Of a DNA stretch of 64,000 bases, positions 1 to 8,138 are shown piece after piece (positions within the stretch are counted from its first letter, which is position 1; each line of letters begins with the position of its first letter). Source of the DNA: Arthrobacter sp. FW306-07-I (lineage in GTDB: Bacteria > Actinomycetota > Actinomycetes > Actinomycetales > Micrococcaceae); the NCBI RefSeq assembly GCF_021800405.1, contig NZ_CP084550.1, forward strand, positions 2,976,001 through 3,040,000, read 5' to 3'. Made by a program: the position numbers and the translations under genes. The notes below the pieces were generated by a model. That model made no database searches, was not told the DNA's origin, and saw nothing but the letters and a program-made list of their open reading frames with translations.

Positions 1-1
1 G

Positions 2-733
2 AAGCTGTCCTCCGCCGGCACCATCAAGATCGGCACCAAGTTCGACCAGCCGCTGTTCGGCCAGGTGGGCCTGGACGGCAAGCCGGTCGGTTTCGACGTT
101 GAAATCGGCAAGCTGATCGCCGCCAAGCTGGGCATTCCCGCAGACAAGATCGAGTGGTCGGAGACCGTTTCGGCCAACCGCGAGCCCTTCATCGAGCAGG
201 GCAAGGTGGACCTGGTCATCGCCACGTACACCATCAGCGACAAGCGCAAGCAGGTTGTGGACTTCGCCGGCCCGTACTACCAGGCCGGCCAGGCGCTCAT
301 GGTGAACAAGGACAACGACACCATCAAGAAGCCTGAAGACGTCAAGGGCAAGAAGGTCTGCTCCGTCACCGGCTCCACCCCGGCTGCCACCATCGTGGAC
401 AAGTACGGCGCGGAACTGGTTCCGGCCGCCACCTACTCCGCGTGCCTGGAACCGCTGCGCAACAAGCAGGTTGAAGCGGTCACCACTGACAACGTGATCC
501 TCGCCGGCTTCGTTGACAAGGAACCGGACGCCTTCAAGCTGGCCTCCGATGAAACCTTCACCAAGGAGCCCTACGGCATCGGCCTGAAGAAGGGCGACAA
601 GGAATTCCGCAGCTGGATCAACGACCAGCTGGAATCCTTCGAAAAGGACGGCTCCTACAAGAAGGCCTGGGAAGCCACCGCAGGTTCGGTCATCAAGACC
701 GCACCCAGCCTCCCGCCCATCGACCGCTACTAA
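2..733 (+). CDS. gluB: Glutamate/polar amino acid ABC transporter substrate-binding protein, 5' truncated
   Basis: Extracellular receptor of an ABC importer for glutamate-type amino acids. The frame is open from base 2, so the signal peptide, lipobox and first strands lie before the window. What remains is a type II periplasmic-binding fold: an IKIGTKFDQPLFG start, the ligand-binding segment VDLVIATYTISDKRKQVVDFAGPYY typical of the family (quoted in parts: VDLVIATYTI, RKQVVDFAGPYY), then the second lobe ending in PPIDRY. It is followed by two permeases in the gluB-gluC-gluD order known from Corynebacterium. The ATPase gluA is not visible and probably lies upstream. Glutamate as substrate is inferred from similarity and gene order; another polar amino acid is possible. 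Confidence 0.9.
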   Translation, partial: KLSSAGTIKIGTKFDQPLFGQVGLDGKPVGFDVEIGKLIAAKLGIPADKIEWSETVSANREPFIEQGKVDLVIATYTISDKRKQVVDFAGPYYQAGQALMVNKDNDTIKKPEDVKGKKVCSVTGSTPAATIVDKYGAELVPAATYSACLEPLRNKQVEAVTTDNVILAGFVDKEPDAFKLASDETFTKEPYGIGLKKGDKEFRSWINDQLESFEKDGSYKKAWEATAGSVIKTAPSLPPIDRY

Positions 734-743
734 CCAGCGTCCA

Positions 744-774
744 GCTGCCGGGGCTGCACAGCGGCCCCGGCAGC
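744..774 (+). terminator. Intercistronic hairpin between gluB and gluC
   Basis: An 11-bp perfect stem (GCTGCCGGGGC / GCCCCGGCAGC) with a 9-base loop lies just after the gluB stop and is followed by a short T-rich stretch. A hairpin here is common between an abundant binding protein and its permeases and would lower or stabilise transcript ends. Function is inferred. Confidence 0.55.
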
Positions 775-814
775 ACAGCTTTTAATCCGTCCACGCTTAC
801 AGCCGAAGGATCCT

Positions 815-1465
815 ATGGACGTCATCATTGAAAACCTGCCCCTTTACTGGACTGGTTTTCTCCGCACACTTTTCCTCTCCGTCGTCTCCGGCATCTTCGC
901 GTTGATCCTCGGAACCCTGCTGGCGGCAGCGCGCGTTTCCCCGGTTGCGGCGCTGCGCGGTTTCAGCACCGTCTACGTGGAGATCCTCCGCAACACCCCG
1001 CTGACCATCGCCTTCTTCTTCGCAGCCATTGTGCTCCCCCGGCTTGGGGTCAAGTTCGAGCAGTTCGAGGTCGCCGCGATCATCGCCCTCAGCACCTACA
1101 CCGCAGCGTTCATCGCCGAAGCTGTCCGCTCAGGTGTCAACAGCGTGCCCGTGGGCCAGGCGGAGGCCGCGCGCAGTATCGGCATGAAGTTCGGCCAGGT
1201 ACTCACGCTCATCATCCTCCCCCAGGCCCTGCGGACAGTGATCCCGCCGCTGATCAACATCCTGATCGCCCTGGTCAAGAACTCCTCCGTGGCCGGTGCC
1301 TTCTTCGTCCTGGAACTGTTCGGCTACGGCCGGCAACTGGCCAACGCCAATGGTGACGCCGTCATCACCGTCCTGCTGGGCACTGCGTTCTTCTATCTGC
1401 TCCTCACCGTTCCGCTGGGAATCCTCGCCAACACGGTGGAACGAAAGGTGGCGATTGCCCGATGA
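815..1465 (+). CDS. gluC: Amino acid ABC transporter permease (GluC-like)
   Basis: Inner-membrane permease subunit (216 residues) of the polar amino acid importer. Several hydrophobic helices are visible. The cytoplasmic coupling loop reads EAARSIGMKFGQVLTLIILPQA, matching the EAA motif (EAA-x3-G-x9-I-x-LP), around residues 123-145. The N-terminal segment VYVEILRNTPL is typical of the HisM/GltK family. The ATG follows an AGGATCCT-type ribosome site. The stop overlaps the gluD start by 4 bases (ATGA), so the two permeases are translationally coupled and presumably form a heterodimer. Confidence 0.92.
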   Translation: MDVIIENLPLYWTGFLRTLFLSVVSGIFALILGTLLAAARVSPVAALRGFSTVYVEILRNTPLTIAFFFAAIVLPRLGVKFEQFEVAAIIALSTYTAAFIAEAVRSGVNSVPVGQAEAARSIGMKFGQVLTLIILPQALRTVIPPLINILIALVKNSSVAGAFFVLELFGYGRQLANANGDAVITVLLGTAFFYLLLTVPLGILANTVERKVAIAR

Positions 1466-2301
1466 GCTCCGTTCTGTACGACGTTCCCGGCCCCAAAGCA
1501 CGCCGGATCTCCCTGATTGCCTCAATCATCGGCGGCCTGTTGATTCTCGGCCTGCTGGCGTGGGTCGTCATGACCCTCGCGCAGCAGGGAATCTTCGAGG
1601 CGCGCCGCTGGCAGATCTTCACCCGCGCCGACGTGTGGCGGCTGCTCGGCAACGGGTTGGGTGCCACTCTTTCCGCAGCCGCCATCGCAGCAGTCATCGC
1701 CTTCCCGCTGGGGCTGCTGCTGTGCCTGCTGCGGATCTCGGATGCTGCTGTCATCCGGATCCCCACCCGGATCATTCTGGAATTCCTGCGCGGCATGCCA
1801 GTGGTCCTGATGATGCTCTTCATCCTGCTGGGATTCCGCACCTCCGCGTTCATTGCCGTTATCGCCGGCCTGGTGCTCTACAACGGCGCCGTGTTCGCGG
1901 AGATCATCCGCGCCGGCATCCAGTCACTGCCCAAGGGACAGCGCGAGGCGGGGCTGGCCATCGGCCTGACCAGCTACAAGTCCCGCATGCTCATCGAACT
2001 GCCGCAGGCTATCCGCCGCATGATGCCGTCGCTCGTGGCGCAGATGGTGGTGCTCCTGAAGGACACCTCGCTGGGCTACATCGTGGCCTACGGTGAACTG
2101 CTGCGCGCGGTGCAGGTCATGGCAGACTTCCTGGGGCCGCAGTACCTGTTCCCCGTCTTCTTCGTGGCCGCCGCCATCTACATCGCCATCAACATTTCCG
2201 TATCGCGGCTGGCTGTGTGGATCGAGCGCCGCGGCTCCAAGAAGGCTGCCGGCGGTGTGGCCAAGGCCGAACCGGACGTCCTGGAGGCTGCGGCTCCCTA
2301 G
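1462..2301 (+). CDS. gluD: Amino acid ABC transporter permease (GluD-like)
   Basis: Second permease of the importer, 279 residues. It has a longer N-terminus than GluC, with a transmembrane helix near residues 17-37 before the core domain. The family signature RIILEFLRGMPVVLMM and an EAA loop (REAGLAIGLTSYKSRMLIELPQA) are visible. The C-terminal tail after the last helix is charged and alanine-rich. It starts inside the gluC stop codon and ends just before a strong terminator, so it is the last gene of the operon. Confidence 0.92.
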   Translation: MSSVLYDVPGPKARRISLIASIIGGLLILGLLAWVVMTLAQQGIFEARRWQIFTRADVWRLLGNGLGATLSAAAIAAVIAFPLGLLLCLLRISDAAVIRIPTRIILEFLRGMPVVLMMLFILLGFRTSAFIAVIAGLVLYNGAVFAEIIRAGIQSLPKGQREAGLAIGLTSYKSRMLIELPQAIRRMMPSLVAQMVVLLKDTSLGYIVAYGELLRAVQVMADFLGPQYLFPVFFVAAAIYIAINISVSRLAVWIERRGSKKAAGGVAKAEPDVLEAAAP

Positions 2302-2318
2302 TCCGCGAAGCCTTCGAC

Positions 2319-2360
2319 AAAAGAGGGCCGGAACTCCCGCGGGAGTTCCGGCCCTCTTTT
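2319..2360. terminator. Bidirectional terminator between gluD and dapE
   Basis: A perfect 42-base palindrome: AAAAGAGGGCCGGAACTCCCG pairs with its exact complement, giving a 21-bp stem (no more than about 18 bp once a loop forms) flanked by A and T runs on both sides. It serves the convergent genes gluD and dapE in both directions. Confidence 0.92.
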
Positions 2361-2374
2361 GTCTTTAAGCTCCC

Positions 2375-3511
2375 TCAGGCCGCCAGCCAGCTCTGCAGGG
2401 CGGCAAGGCATTTGCGGACGGCGTCGGCGTCCACGTGCTCGTTATCCTTGTGCGCCAGCAGCGCATCTCCTGGGCCGAAGTTGACCGCCGGGATGCCCAG
2501 TTCGCTGAAACGCGCGACGTCGGTCCAGCCGTATTTGGGCTTGGGCGCGGCTCCCACGGCGGCAACGAAGGAGGCGGCGGCCGGGTGCTGCAGCCCGGGC
2601 CGGGCGCCGGCGGCGGCGTCGGTGCGGACCACGTCGAAGCCCGCCAACAGTTCCCGGACGTGGGCCTCGGCCTCATCAGGCGTCTTGTCCGGGGCGAACC
2701 GGTAGTTGATCTCCACAACGCAGCGGTCCGGAATCACATTGCCCGCTGTGCCGCCGTTGATCTTCACCGCGTTGAGGCTTTCCCGGTAGTCAAGGCCGTC
2801 AACGTTGATGGTCCGGGGTTCGTAGGCTGCCAGGCGGGCCAGGATGGGCGCTGCCGCGTGGATGGCGTTGCTGCCCATCCAGGCGCGGGCCGAATGCGCA
2901 GCCTCCCCCGCCGTGGTGGCCTCGAACCGACTGGTGCCATTGCAGCCGCCCTCCACGGTGCCGTCGGTTGGCTCCAGCAGGATGGCGAAGTCTCCCTGCA
3001 GCAGGTCTCCGTGGTTGCGGACCAGGCGCCCCAGGCCGCTCTTCACCGCTTCCACTTCCTCGTGGTCGTAGAACACAAAGGTGACGTCCCGCTTGGGCTG
3101 CGCGCCGCCGTCGAACATCCCTGCGGCCAAAGCCAGCTGGACCGCCACGCCGCCTTTCATGTCCGTGGCGCCGCGGCCATACAGGATGCCCTCGCCGGGA
3201 ACCCCGGACTCCCAGCTGGAAGGGACGGTGCCCTTGGAGCCTTCGGTGAGCGGCAGCGGGACGGTGTCCAGGTGTCCGGCGAGGATGACGCGCTCAGGGC
3301 GGCCCAGTTCCGTCCGCGCGATGATCGCGTCCCCGTCGCGCACGACGCTGAGCTGGGGAATCTCCAGCAAAGCGGTTTCGACGGCGTCCGCCAGCTGGGT
3401 TTCATTACCGGACACACTGTTGATGTCCATCAGGGCTGCGGTCAGCAACGCCACATCCTGGCGGAGGTCAAGGACGGACACGGCAGGTTCAGGGGCGGTT
3501 TCAGCAGTCAC
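2375..3511 (-). CDS. dapE: Succinyl-diaminopimelate desuccinylase
   Basis: Zinc-dependent M20 hydrolase, 378 residues, that removes succinate from N-succinyl-LL-diaminopimelate in lysine and peptidoglycan precursor synthesis. Metal-site motifs are present: [10 protein letters not shown] (first His/Asp), [11 protein letters not shown] (bridging Asp), YDHEEVEA (catalytic Glu pair), ILLEPTDG, and a late His in [11 protein letters not shown]. The start is GTG with no Shine-Dalgarno sequence; a TAGACT hexamer sits 6 bases upstream, so the mRNA is probably leaderless. Divergent from dapD, with dapC about 6 kb away. Confidence 0.95.
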   Translation of the reverse strand: MTAETAPEPAVSVLDLRQDVALLTAALMDINSVSGNETQLADAVETALLEIPQLSVVRDGDAIIARTELGRPERVILAGHLDTVPLPLTEGSKGTVPSSWESGVPGEGILYGRGATDMKGGVAVQLALAAGMFDGGAQPKRDVTFVFYDHEEVEAVKSGLGRLVRNHGDLLQGDFAILLEPTDGTVEGGCNGTSRFEATTAGEAAHSARAWMGSNAIHAAAPILARLAAYEPRTINVDGLDYRESLNAVKINGGTAGNVIPDRCVVEINYRFAPDKTPDEAEAHVRELLAGFDVVRTDAAAGARPGLQHPAAASFVAAVGAAPKPKYGWTDVARFSELGIPAVNFGPGDALLAHKDNEHVDADAVRKCLAALQSWLAA

Positions 3512-3517
3512 GAAGCC

Positions 3518-3523
3518 AGTCTA
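3518..3523 (-). promoter_or_regulatory. -10 element of leaderless dapE promoter
   Basis: TAGACT on the minus strand, 6 bases before the dapE GTG, which lacks a ribosome site. It is 26 bases from the dapD -10 box on the opposite strand, so the two -35 regions must interleave. Confidence 0.65.
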
Positions 3524-3549
3524 GTTCGAACCGCCCGCCCGGCCCTCGA

Positions 3550-3555
3550 TAGACT
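3550..3555 (+). promoter_or_regulatory. -10 element of leaderless dapD promoter
   Basis: TAGACT on the plus strand, 7 bases before the dapD ATG. The spacing fits a transcript starting at or next to the start codon. Confidence 0.65.
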
Positions 3556-3562
3556 GGGGCAC

Positions 3563-4591
3563 ATGACTGAGACCGCTTCCTCCGCCGTGCCCGAAACCTT
3601 GACCTCAACCGCTGATGACCGTTCCGCCTATGGCTTTGGCGTGGCCACCATTGCCACCGCCGGCGGTGACGCCACCGTCCTGGACGTCTGGTTCCCGGCA
3701 CCGGCGCTTGGTGTTGCGGCGGAAGACCTCCGCTCGGTGGAGAACGCCGACGAAGCACTGACCCGCATCGCGGAGAACGGCGTCGACGAGGACCGCGGCA
3801 CGGAACAGAAGGTGGTCTTCGTCCAGATCAACCTGGATGAGGCCCCCGCAGACACCGCTGACGCCTACCTGCGGCTGCACCTGCTGTCACACCGCCTGGT
3901 CCAGCCCAACACCATCAACCTGGACGGCATCTTCGGCAAGCTCCCCAATGTCGTGTGGACCAACTTCGGGCCGGCCGCCGTGGAAGGCTTCGAACTGACG
4001 CGCGCAAAGCTGCGCCGCCGTGGTGCCGTCACCGTCTACGGCATCGACAAGTTCCCGCGCATGGTGGATTACGTGGTACCCAGCGGTGTTCGCATTGCCG
4101 ACGCCGACCGGGTCCGCCTTGGTGCGCACCTCGCCGCCGGCACCACCGTCATGCACGAGGGCTTCGTGAACTTCAACGCCGGCACGCTGGGCACCTCCAT
4201 GGTGGAGGGACGCATTTCCGCAGGAGTAGTGGCCGGCGACGGCAGCGACGTGGGCGGGGGCGCCTCCATCATGGGCACCCTCTCCGGCGGGGGCAAGGAA
4301 AAAATCACCATCGGCGAGCGCGTCCTGCTCGGCGCGAACTCCGGCGTGGGCATCAGCATCGGTGACGATTCGGTGGTGGAGGCAGGCCTCTACGTCACGG
4401 CAGGCACCCGGGTCCGCGTTCCCGGGCCCAAGGACGAGGTGGGCGAGGACACCACCAAGATCGTCAAGGCTGCCGAACTCTCCGGCGTTCCCAACCTTCT
4501 GTTCCGCCGCAACTCCACCACCGGTGCGGTTGAAGCCCTGCCCCGCAAGGGCCAGACAGTTGAACTGAACGACGCCCTGCACGCCAACTAG
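3563..4591 (+). CDS. dapD: Tetrahydrodipicolinate N-succinyltransferase
   Basis: Transfers succinyl from succinyl-CoA to tetrahydrodipicolinate, first step of the succinylase branch of DAP synthesis. 342 residues, the size of the actinobacterial DapD class. The C-terminal half is a left-handed beta-helix with imperfect hexapeptides ([21 protein letters not shown], quoted only in part; [26 protein letters not shown] region), and it ends with a [17 protein letters not shown] segment. The frame stays open far upstream, but the ATG at 3563 is chosen because a -10 box lies 7 bases before it and the family starts here. Confidence 0.94.
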   Translation: MTETASSAVPETLTSTADDRSAYGFGVATIATAGGDATVLDVWFPAPALGVAAEDLRSVENADEALTRIAENGVDEDRGTEQKVVFVQINLDEAPADTADAYLRLHLLSHRLVQPNTINLDGIFGKLPNVVWTNFGPAAVEGFELTRAKLRRRGAVTVYGIDKFPRMVDYVVPSGVRIADADRVRLGAHLAAGTTVMHEGFVNFNAGTLGTSMVEGRISAGVVAGDGSDVGGGASIMGTLSGGGKEKITIGERVLLGANSGVGISIGDDSVVEAGLYVTAGTRVRVPGPKDEVGEDTTKIVKAAELSGVPNLLFRRNSTTGAVEALPRKGQTVELNDALHAN

Positions 4592-4598
4592 TTCCTTC

Positions 4599-5471
4599 AT
4601 GGCACCTCTGTCTGTGGCGCGCAGGCGCGGCCTGCGCCGCCTGGCGGTGCTGCTCCTCACCCTCGCGCTGGTAGCGGGAGGCATTTATACGGCGGTGTAC
4701 TTTGTGCAGCGTTCCGAGACCCTCGTTTCGGAACGCTGCACAGCCAAGGCCGCGGGCCGGAGCGGGGAGCTAGCGCCTGACCAGGCGGCCAATGCGGCTT
4801 TAATCACCGCAGCAGCTGTCCGGCGGGGCCTTCCCCCGCGTGCCGCCACCATCGCCCTGGCCACGGCCATGCAGGAGTCGAAGCTGCGCAACATCGGCCA
4901 CGGTGACCAAGCCGGACCGGACTCACGCGGGCTCTTCCAGCAGCGGCCGTCCCAGGGCTGGGGCACGGAGGCGCAAATCATGGACCCTTACTACGCCGTC
5001 AATGCGTTCTACGACGCCCTGGTGAAGATTCCCGGCTACGAGACGCTGGACATCACCGACGCAGCCCAGCAGGTCCAGCGGTCCGCCTACCCCAAGGCGT
5101 ACGCGCAGCATGAAGAGATGGGACGGGCGTTCGCGTCGGGGCTCACCGGACAGACTCCGGCCGGAGTCCAGTGCACACTCCGCTCCCCCACCGCGGGCGG
5201 AAATTCCGCATCGGTGGCCACCGAACTTGACCAGGCCTACGGTGGCGTTGACAGCCGGGTGGATGGTTCCACCCTGGTGGTGGACTCCCAGGGGACGCTG
5301 GCCTGGTCCGTGGCCCAGTGGGCAGTTGCCAACGCCAAGGACTTGTCCGTGGTGCGGGTCGAAGCGGAGGGGCACACCTGGCAGCGCGCCAGTGGCGACG
5401 GCTGGCAGGTCACGGGTTCCCCCGACGGCCAGGTGCGCATCACGGTGCGGACGGCCGACGGCGGCAGCTGA
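4599..5471 (+). CDS. Secreted or membrane-anchored lysozyme-fold (transglycosylase-like) protein
   Basis: 290 residues. An arginine-rich N-terminus (residues 1-16) is followed by a single hydrophobic helix (about 17-34), so the rest is outside the cell. Residues about 65-180 look like a lytic-transglycosylase fold: a helical segment with the likely catalytic Glu in ATAMQESKLRN, then GDQAGPDSRGLFQQRPSQGWG, which in this fold lines the substrate cleft. The C-terminal about 90 residues form a separate region of unknown role. Relatives are often labelled heavy metal transporter, which the sequence does not support. It begins 7 bases after dapD and is probably cotranscribed; peptidoglycan cleavage is inferred. 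Confidence 0.7.
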   Translation: MAPLSVARRRGLRRLAVLLLTLALVAGGIYTAVYFVQRSETLVSERCTAKAAGRSGELAPDQAANAALITAAAVRRGLPPRAATIALATAMQESKLRNIGHGDQAGPDSRGLFQQRPSQGWGTEAQIMDPYYAVNAFYDALVKIPGYETLDITDAAQQVQRSAYPKAYAQHEEMGRAFASGLTGQTPAGVQCTLRSPTAGGNSASVATELDQAYGGVDSRVDGSTLVVDSQGTLAWSVAQWAVANAKDLSVVRVEAEGHTWQRASGDGWQVTGSPDGQVRITVRTADGGS

Positions 5472-5486
5472 GTGCCGCCGTCGGCC
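5453..5486. terminator. Terminator hairpin containing a stop codon
   Basis: A 14-bp perfect stem (GGCCGACGGCGGCA / TGCCGCCGTCGGCC) with a 6-base loop. The loop contains the TGA stop of the upstream gene. It lies between two convergent genes and can act in both directions; there is no clear T tract. Confidence 0.65.
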
Positions 5487-5499
5487 TCCCGCCTGGGGG

Positions 5500-6111
5500 C
5501 TAGACCAGGATTTCCAGCACCGGTTGGACGTAGCTGCGGAACAGTTCAGGCTGGCTCATCAGTTCCTGGCTCATGATGATCTTGTCGGGCTCCAGGTACC
5601 AGGCCCGCTGCTCATCCAGCGGCAGTTCGATAATGGTCAGCTTGAAGTCCCGCGAATCCCGCCCCACTTCCATCAGCCTGTCGTCCACCATGTCCTGGAG
5701 CAGCTGGTCGGTTCCCGTGGCAACGCGTTCGGCTTCAAGCTCGGCATATTCGCTTCTGCGCTCCCTGGCCCAGGTGAGCGCGGAACCAAAATGTGCCTGC
5801 AGTACCCGCTGCAGGGCCGGAGAGTTGCCGAAGGCTTCGAAGCTCGGCGGCGATAGTTCGGGCGACGCCTGCGGATAGGCCTTGAGCAGCTGTTCCCACC
5901 AGGCCTCCCATTCTGTCTTCAGTGCGCTGAGGCCGCCCACGTCTGAAGTCAGGTGCCTGTGGTCGGCCGGGCGGATTTTGGGCGTTGCATGGGACAGCAT
6001 GGGGCGGCCCACGCCGTTCAGGCCGGCCGCGTCCCGGACGTAGAGCGCAATCATCATCGGCCCGGACGTGTCCGTAGTGATCTGCCACCCTGAACCGCTT
6101 GCGTGCTGCAT
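5500..6111 (-). CDS. Conserved hypothetical protein
   Basis: 203 residues, no signal peptide or membrane helix. I do not recognise a family. The N-terminal part (WQITTDTSGPMMIALYVRD) reads as beta strands. The middle is helical and tryptophan-rich (EWEAWWEQLLKAYP), and the C-terminal part (LPLDEQRAWYLEPDKIIMSQELM) has conserved-looking aromatic and acidic residues. The start at 6111 is chosen over one 39 bases upstream because GGAAGGA lies a proper distance before it. It is convergent with the lysozyme-fold gene and tail-to-tail separated by a hairpin. Confidence 0.7.
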   Translation of the reverse strand: MQHASGSGWQITTDTSGPMMIALYVRDAAGLNGVGRPMLSHATPKIRPADHRHLTSDVGGLSALKTEWEAWWEQLLKAYPQASPELSPPSFEAFGNSPALQRVLQAHFGSALTWARERRSEYAELEAERVATGTDQLLQDMVDDRLMEVGRDSRDFKLTIIELPLDEQRAWYLEPDKIIMSQELMSQPELFRSYVQPVLEILV

Positions 6112-6214
6112 CCGAAGTCCTTCCCTGGCCTGCTTCTGCCGGGGCGCCATGACAGCTCCCGCGCACCCGGCTATCAGTCTATTCCCGCAGCCAATTCACG
6201 GAAGTGCAGGCCAT

Positions 6215-6826
6215 TTAACGGACCAGCCCGTCCAGGTGCCGCTCCAGGACGTCGCGGCACATCTGCGCGGTCATCCACGCGGGTTGCAGCAGGGCATGCA
6301 TGCACAGACCGTCCAGTGTGGCCAGGAGCCGTTCGGCCTCGACCACCAGGTTCTCCTGCGGTTCGTCATGCGGGAGCAGCGAGGCCACCACGCCGCCCAC
6401 GATGGCCGCCACTTCACGGTGGCTCCGGTCGGCTTCGGCCGCAAGGAAGGGCCTGATCCGAGCGGCGTTCTTGAAAGCCAGCCAGGCGCAGGCGTCCATG
6501 GCTGTTTCCTCGTCCAGGGGAAGGACGCCGCCCAGGAGGGTTAAAACAGCGCCGCGCTGCTCAGGGCTGCCGGCGGCCGCGTCCCGCACCGGCGGCAGGA
6601 GTCCCTCCAACCGGGAAACGACCCGGTCAACCACCGTGCCGAAGGAGAAGGCCAGCAGCTCCTCGCTCCCCTGGAAGTAGTGCCGGACCGAACCAACCGC
6701 CAGCCCGGCTTCATCCGCCACCTCCCGCAGCGAAGCACGCTCCAGCCCGTCGACGGCGATAATGCGGAGAACCGCCTGGACAACATCCTGCCGCCTGGCG
6801 TCGGCGTCAACTATTTTGGGCACCAT
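6215..6826 (-). CDS. TetR/AcrR family transcriptional regulator
   Basis: 203 residues. The N-terminal TetR helix-turn-helix is clear (QAVLRIIAVDGLERASLREVADEAGLAVGSVRHYF, residues about 14-48, where VGSVRHYF is the recognition end). The all-helical C-terminal domain resembles the BetI-like ligand pocket type, with no recognisable ligand motif. The frame continues upstream, but the ATG at 6826 begins the typical N-terminus. A 14-base perfect palindrome 8 bases upstream is a probable autoregulatory operator. Divergent from galE, though the operator sits at the tetR end. Target genes are unknown. Confidence 0.88.
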   Translation of the reverse strand: MVPKIVDADARRQDVVQAVLRIIAVDGLERASLREVADEAGLAVGSVRHYFQGSEELLAFSFGTVVDRVVSRLEGLLPPVRDAAAGSPEQRGAVLTLLGGVLPLDEETAMDACAWLAFKNAARIRPFLAAEADRSHREVAAIVGGVVASLLPHDEPQENLVVEAERLLATLDGLCMHALLQPAWMTAQMCRDVLERHLDGLVR

Positions 6827-6833
6827 CCTTATT

Positions 6834-6847
6834 AGCACAGATGTGCT
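6834..6847. promoter_or_regulatory. Candidate TetR operator
   Basis: AGCACA-GA-TGTGCT, a perfect 6+2+6 palindrome immediately upstream of the tetR start, where a repressor would cover the promoter or transcription start. Assignment to this TetR protein is by position. Confidence 0.55.
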
Positions 6848-6910
6848 TCCATCAAGGCACCCGGCCGCCCGGCATCCGGAACGCTGCGGCGGCGAACGGT
6901 CCGCGTGGGA

Positions 6911-6916
6911 TAGCGT
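6911..6916 (+). promoter_or_regulatory. -10 element of leaderless galE promoter
   Basis: TAGCGT, 6 bases before the galE ATG; no Shine-Dalgarno sequence is present between them. Confidence 0.6.
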
Positions 6917-6922
6917 TGAGGC

Positions 6923-7936
6923 ATGAAAATCTTGGTTACCGGGGGCACCGGCTACATCGGTTCCCACACTGTTCTTTCCCTGCAGGAAGCCGGCCACGAC
7001 GTGGTCGTCATCGACAACCTGGTCAATTCCAGCGAGGAATCGCTGCGGCGGGTGGCAGAACTCAGCGGCAAGCCCGCCGAGTTCCACCACGTTGACCTGG
7101 TGGACGAGGCCGCCGTCGAGAAAGTCTTCGCCGGCAGCGGCATCGACGCCGTCATCCACTTCGCAGGCCTCAAAGCCGTCGGGGAGTCAGTGCAGGAGCC
7201 GCTGAAGTACTACTACAACAACCTGGTGGGCACCCTGAACCTGATCCGCGTCATGGACAGGCACGATGTCCGGTCCATCGTCTTCAGCTCCTCGGCCACC
7301 GTCTATGGGGAGCACAATCCCATCCCCTACGTGGAAAAGATGGAGATCGGCGCCAACAACCCCTACGGGCGCACCAAGGAACAGATCGAGGACATCCTCT
7401 CCGACCTCGGCGCCGCCGACTCCCGCTGGCACATAGCACTGCTGCGCTACTTCAACCCCGTGGGCGCGCACCCGTCAGGGCGCATCGGCGAAGACCCCCA
7501 GGGCATCCCCAACAACCTGGTCCCGTTCATTGCCCAGGTGGCCGTGGGCCGCCGCGAGAAGCTCATGGTGTTCGGCGGCGACTACGACACTCCGGACGGA
7601 ACGTGCCTGCGCGACTACATCCATGTGGTGGACCTCGCCGAGGGCCACGTCGCTGCGCTGAACCACATCGCAGGGCGTACCGGCGTCTTCCGCTGGAACC
7701 TGGGCTCCGGCAAGGGCTCCTCCGTCCTGGAGGTCCTGCGGTCCTTCGAGAAGGCCGTGGGCAAGCCCATCCCCTACGAGATCACCGGACGCCGTGCTGG
7801 AGACCTTCCTGCCTTCTGGGCCGACGCAACCTCCGCGCTGGCGGACCTGAGCTGGTCCACCACCAAGACCGTGGACCAGATGTGCGAGGACCACTGGCGC
7901 TGGCAGAAGAACAACCCCCAGGGCTACGCCTCCTGA
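6923..7936 (+). CDS. galE: UDP-glucose 4-epimerase
   Basis: Interconverts UDP-glucose and UDP-galactose using tightly bound NAD; cytosolic. 337 residues, the family's normal length. The Rossmann motif GGTGYIGSHT is at residues 7-16, the catalytic serine region is SSSATVYG, and the Tyr-x3-Lys pair lies in PYGRTKEQIE. The substrate-binding YFNPVGAHPSG and CLRDYIHVVDLAEGH are also present. It is a single-gene unit, apparently leaderless, followed by an unusual repeat region and the convergent gltA. galU at 47-48 kb supplies its substrate. Confidence 0.96.
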   Translation: MKILVTGGTGYIGSHTVLSLQEAGHDVVVIDNLVNSSEESLRRVAELSGKPAEFHHVDLVDEAAVEKVFAGSGIDAVIHFAGLKAVGESVQEPLKYYYNNLVGTLNLIRVMDRHDVRSIVFSSSATVYGEHNPIPYVEKMEIGANNPYGRTKEQIEDILSDLGAADSRWHIALLRYFNPVGAHPSGRIGEDPQGIPNNLVPFIAQVAVGRREKLMVFGGDYDTPDGTCLRDYIHVVDLAEGHVAALNHIAGRTGVFRWNLGSGKGSSVLEVLRSFEKAVGKPIPYEITGRRAGDLPAFWADATSALADLSWSTTKTVDQMCEDHWRWQKNNPQGYAS

Positions 7937-8010
7937 CCATCCCCGTCGATTGCTCCCCGCCGGCTCCCCGCCCTCGAAAGCTCGGGCCCGGGCCATCCCC
8001 GTCGATTGCT
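7937..8010. repeat. 18-bp direct repeat downstream of galE
   Basis: CCATCCCCGTCGATTGCT occurs at 7937-7954 and again, identical, at 7993-8010. The first copy begins right after the galE stop. The second copy overlaps the left arm of the long hairpin that follows. Between them lies a C-rich spacer. It looks like a dispersed intergenic repeat unit, not a gene. Confidence 0.75.
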
Positions 8011-8054
8011 GCGTACTTGTCGTTTTGGCGGCCCAAAACGACAAGTACGCAGCA
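8007..8054. repeat. Long perfect hairpin, REP-like intergenic element
   Basis: A 22-bp perfect inverted repeat (left arm 8007-8028, right arm 8033-8054, containing GTACTTGTCGTTTTGG and its complement) with a 4-base CGGC loop. It lies between convergent galE and gltA. The arms are less GC-rich than the surroundings, and a separate terminator for gltA lies just beyond, so a dispersed palindromic repeat is more likely than a plain terminator. Confidence 0.75.
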
Positions 8055-8075
8055 GCGGATGGTGATTAACGCGAA

Positions 8076-8108
8076 ACGGCCGCCCACCTGAGAAAGGTGG
8101 GCGGCCGT
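8076..8108 (-). terminator. gltA terminator
   Basis: A 14-bp stem (ACGGCCGCCCACCT / AGGTGGGCGGCCGT) with a 5-base loop, starting 30 bases after the gltA stop on the minus strand and followed by a short T-containing stretch. Confidence 0.8.
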
Positions 8109-8138
8109 CGTCGTAACTGCTGTTGTGGCCGGCGGAGA

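Noticed and set aside
3526..3533. GTTCGAAC as a LexA box between dapE and dapD
   Set aside because: The actinobacterial LexA site needs a 4-base spacer between GAAC and GTTC; this is a contiguous palindrome without it.
2435..3562. Upstream extension of the dapD frame across dapE
   Set aside because: It would be antisense to all of dapE and the DapD family starts at 3563.
4599..5471. Heavy metal transporter label
   Set aside because: One membrane anchor and a lysozyme-like domain are seen; there is no metal-binding motif or multi-helix transporter fold.
8007..8054. Treating the 22-bp hairpin as the galE terminator
   Set aside because: It lacks a T tract and is tied to a direct repeat; a role in termination is possible but not the simplest reading.
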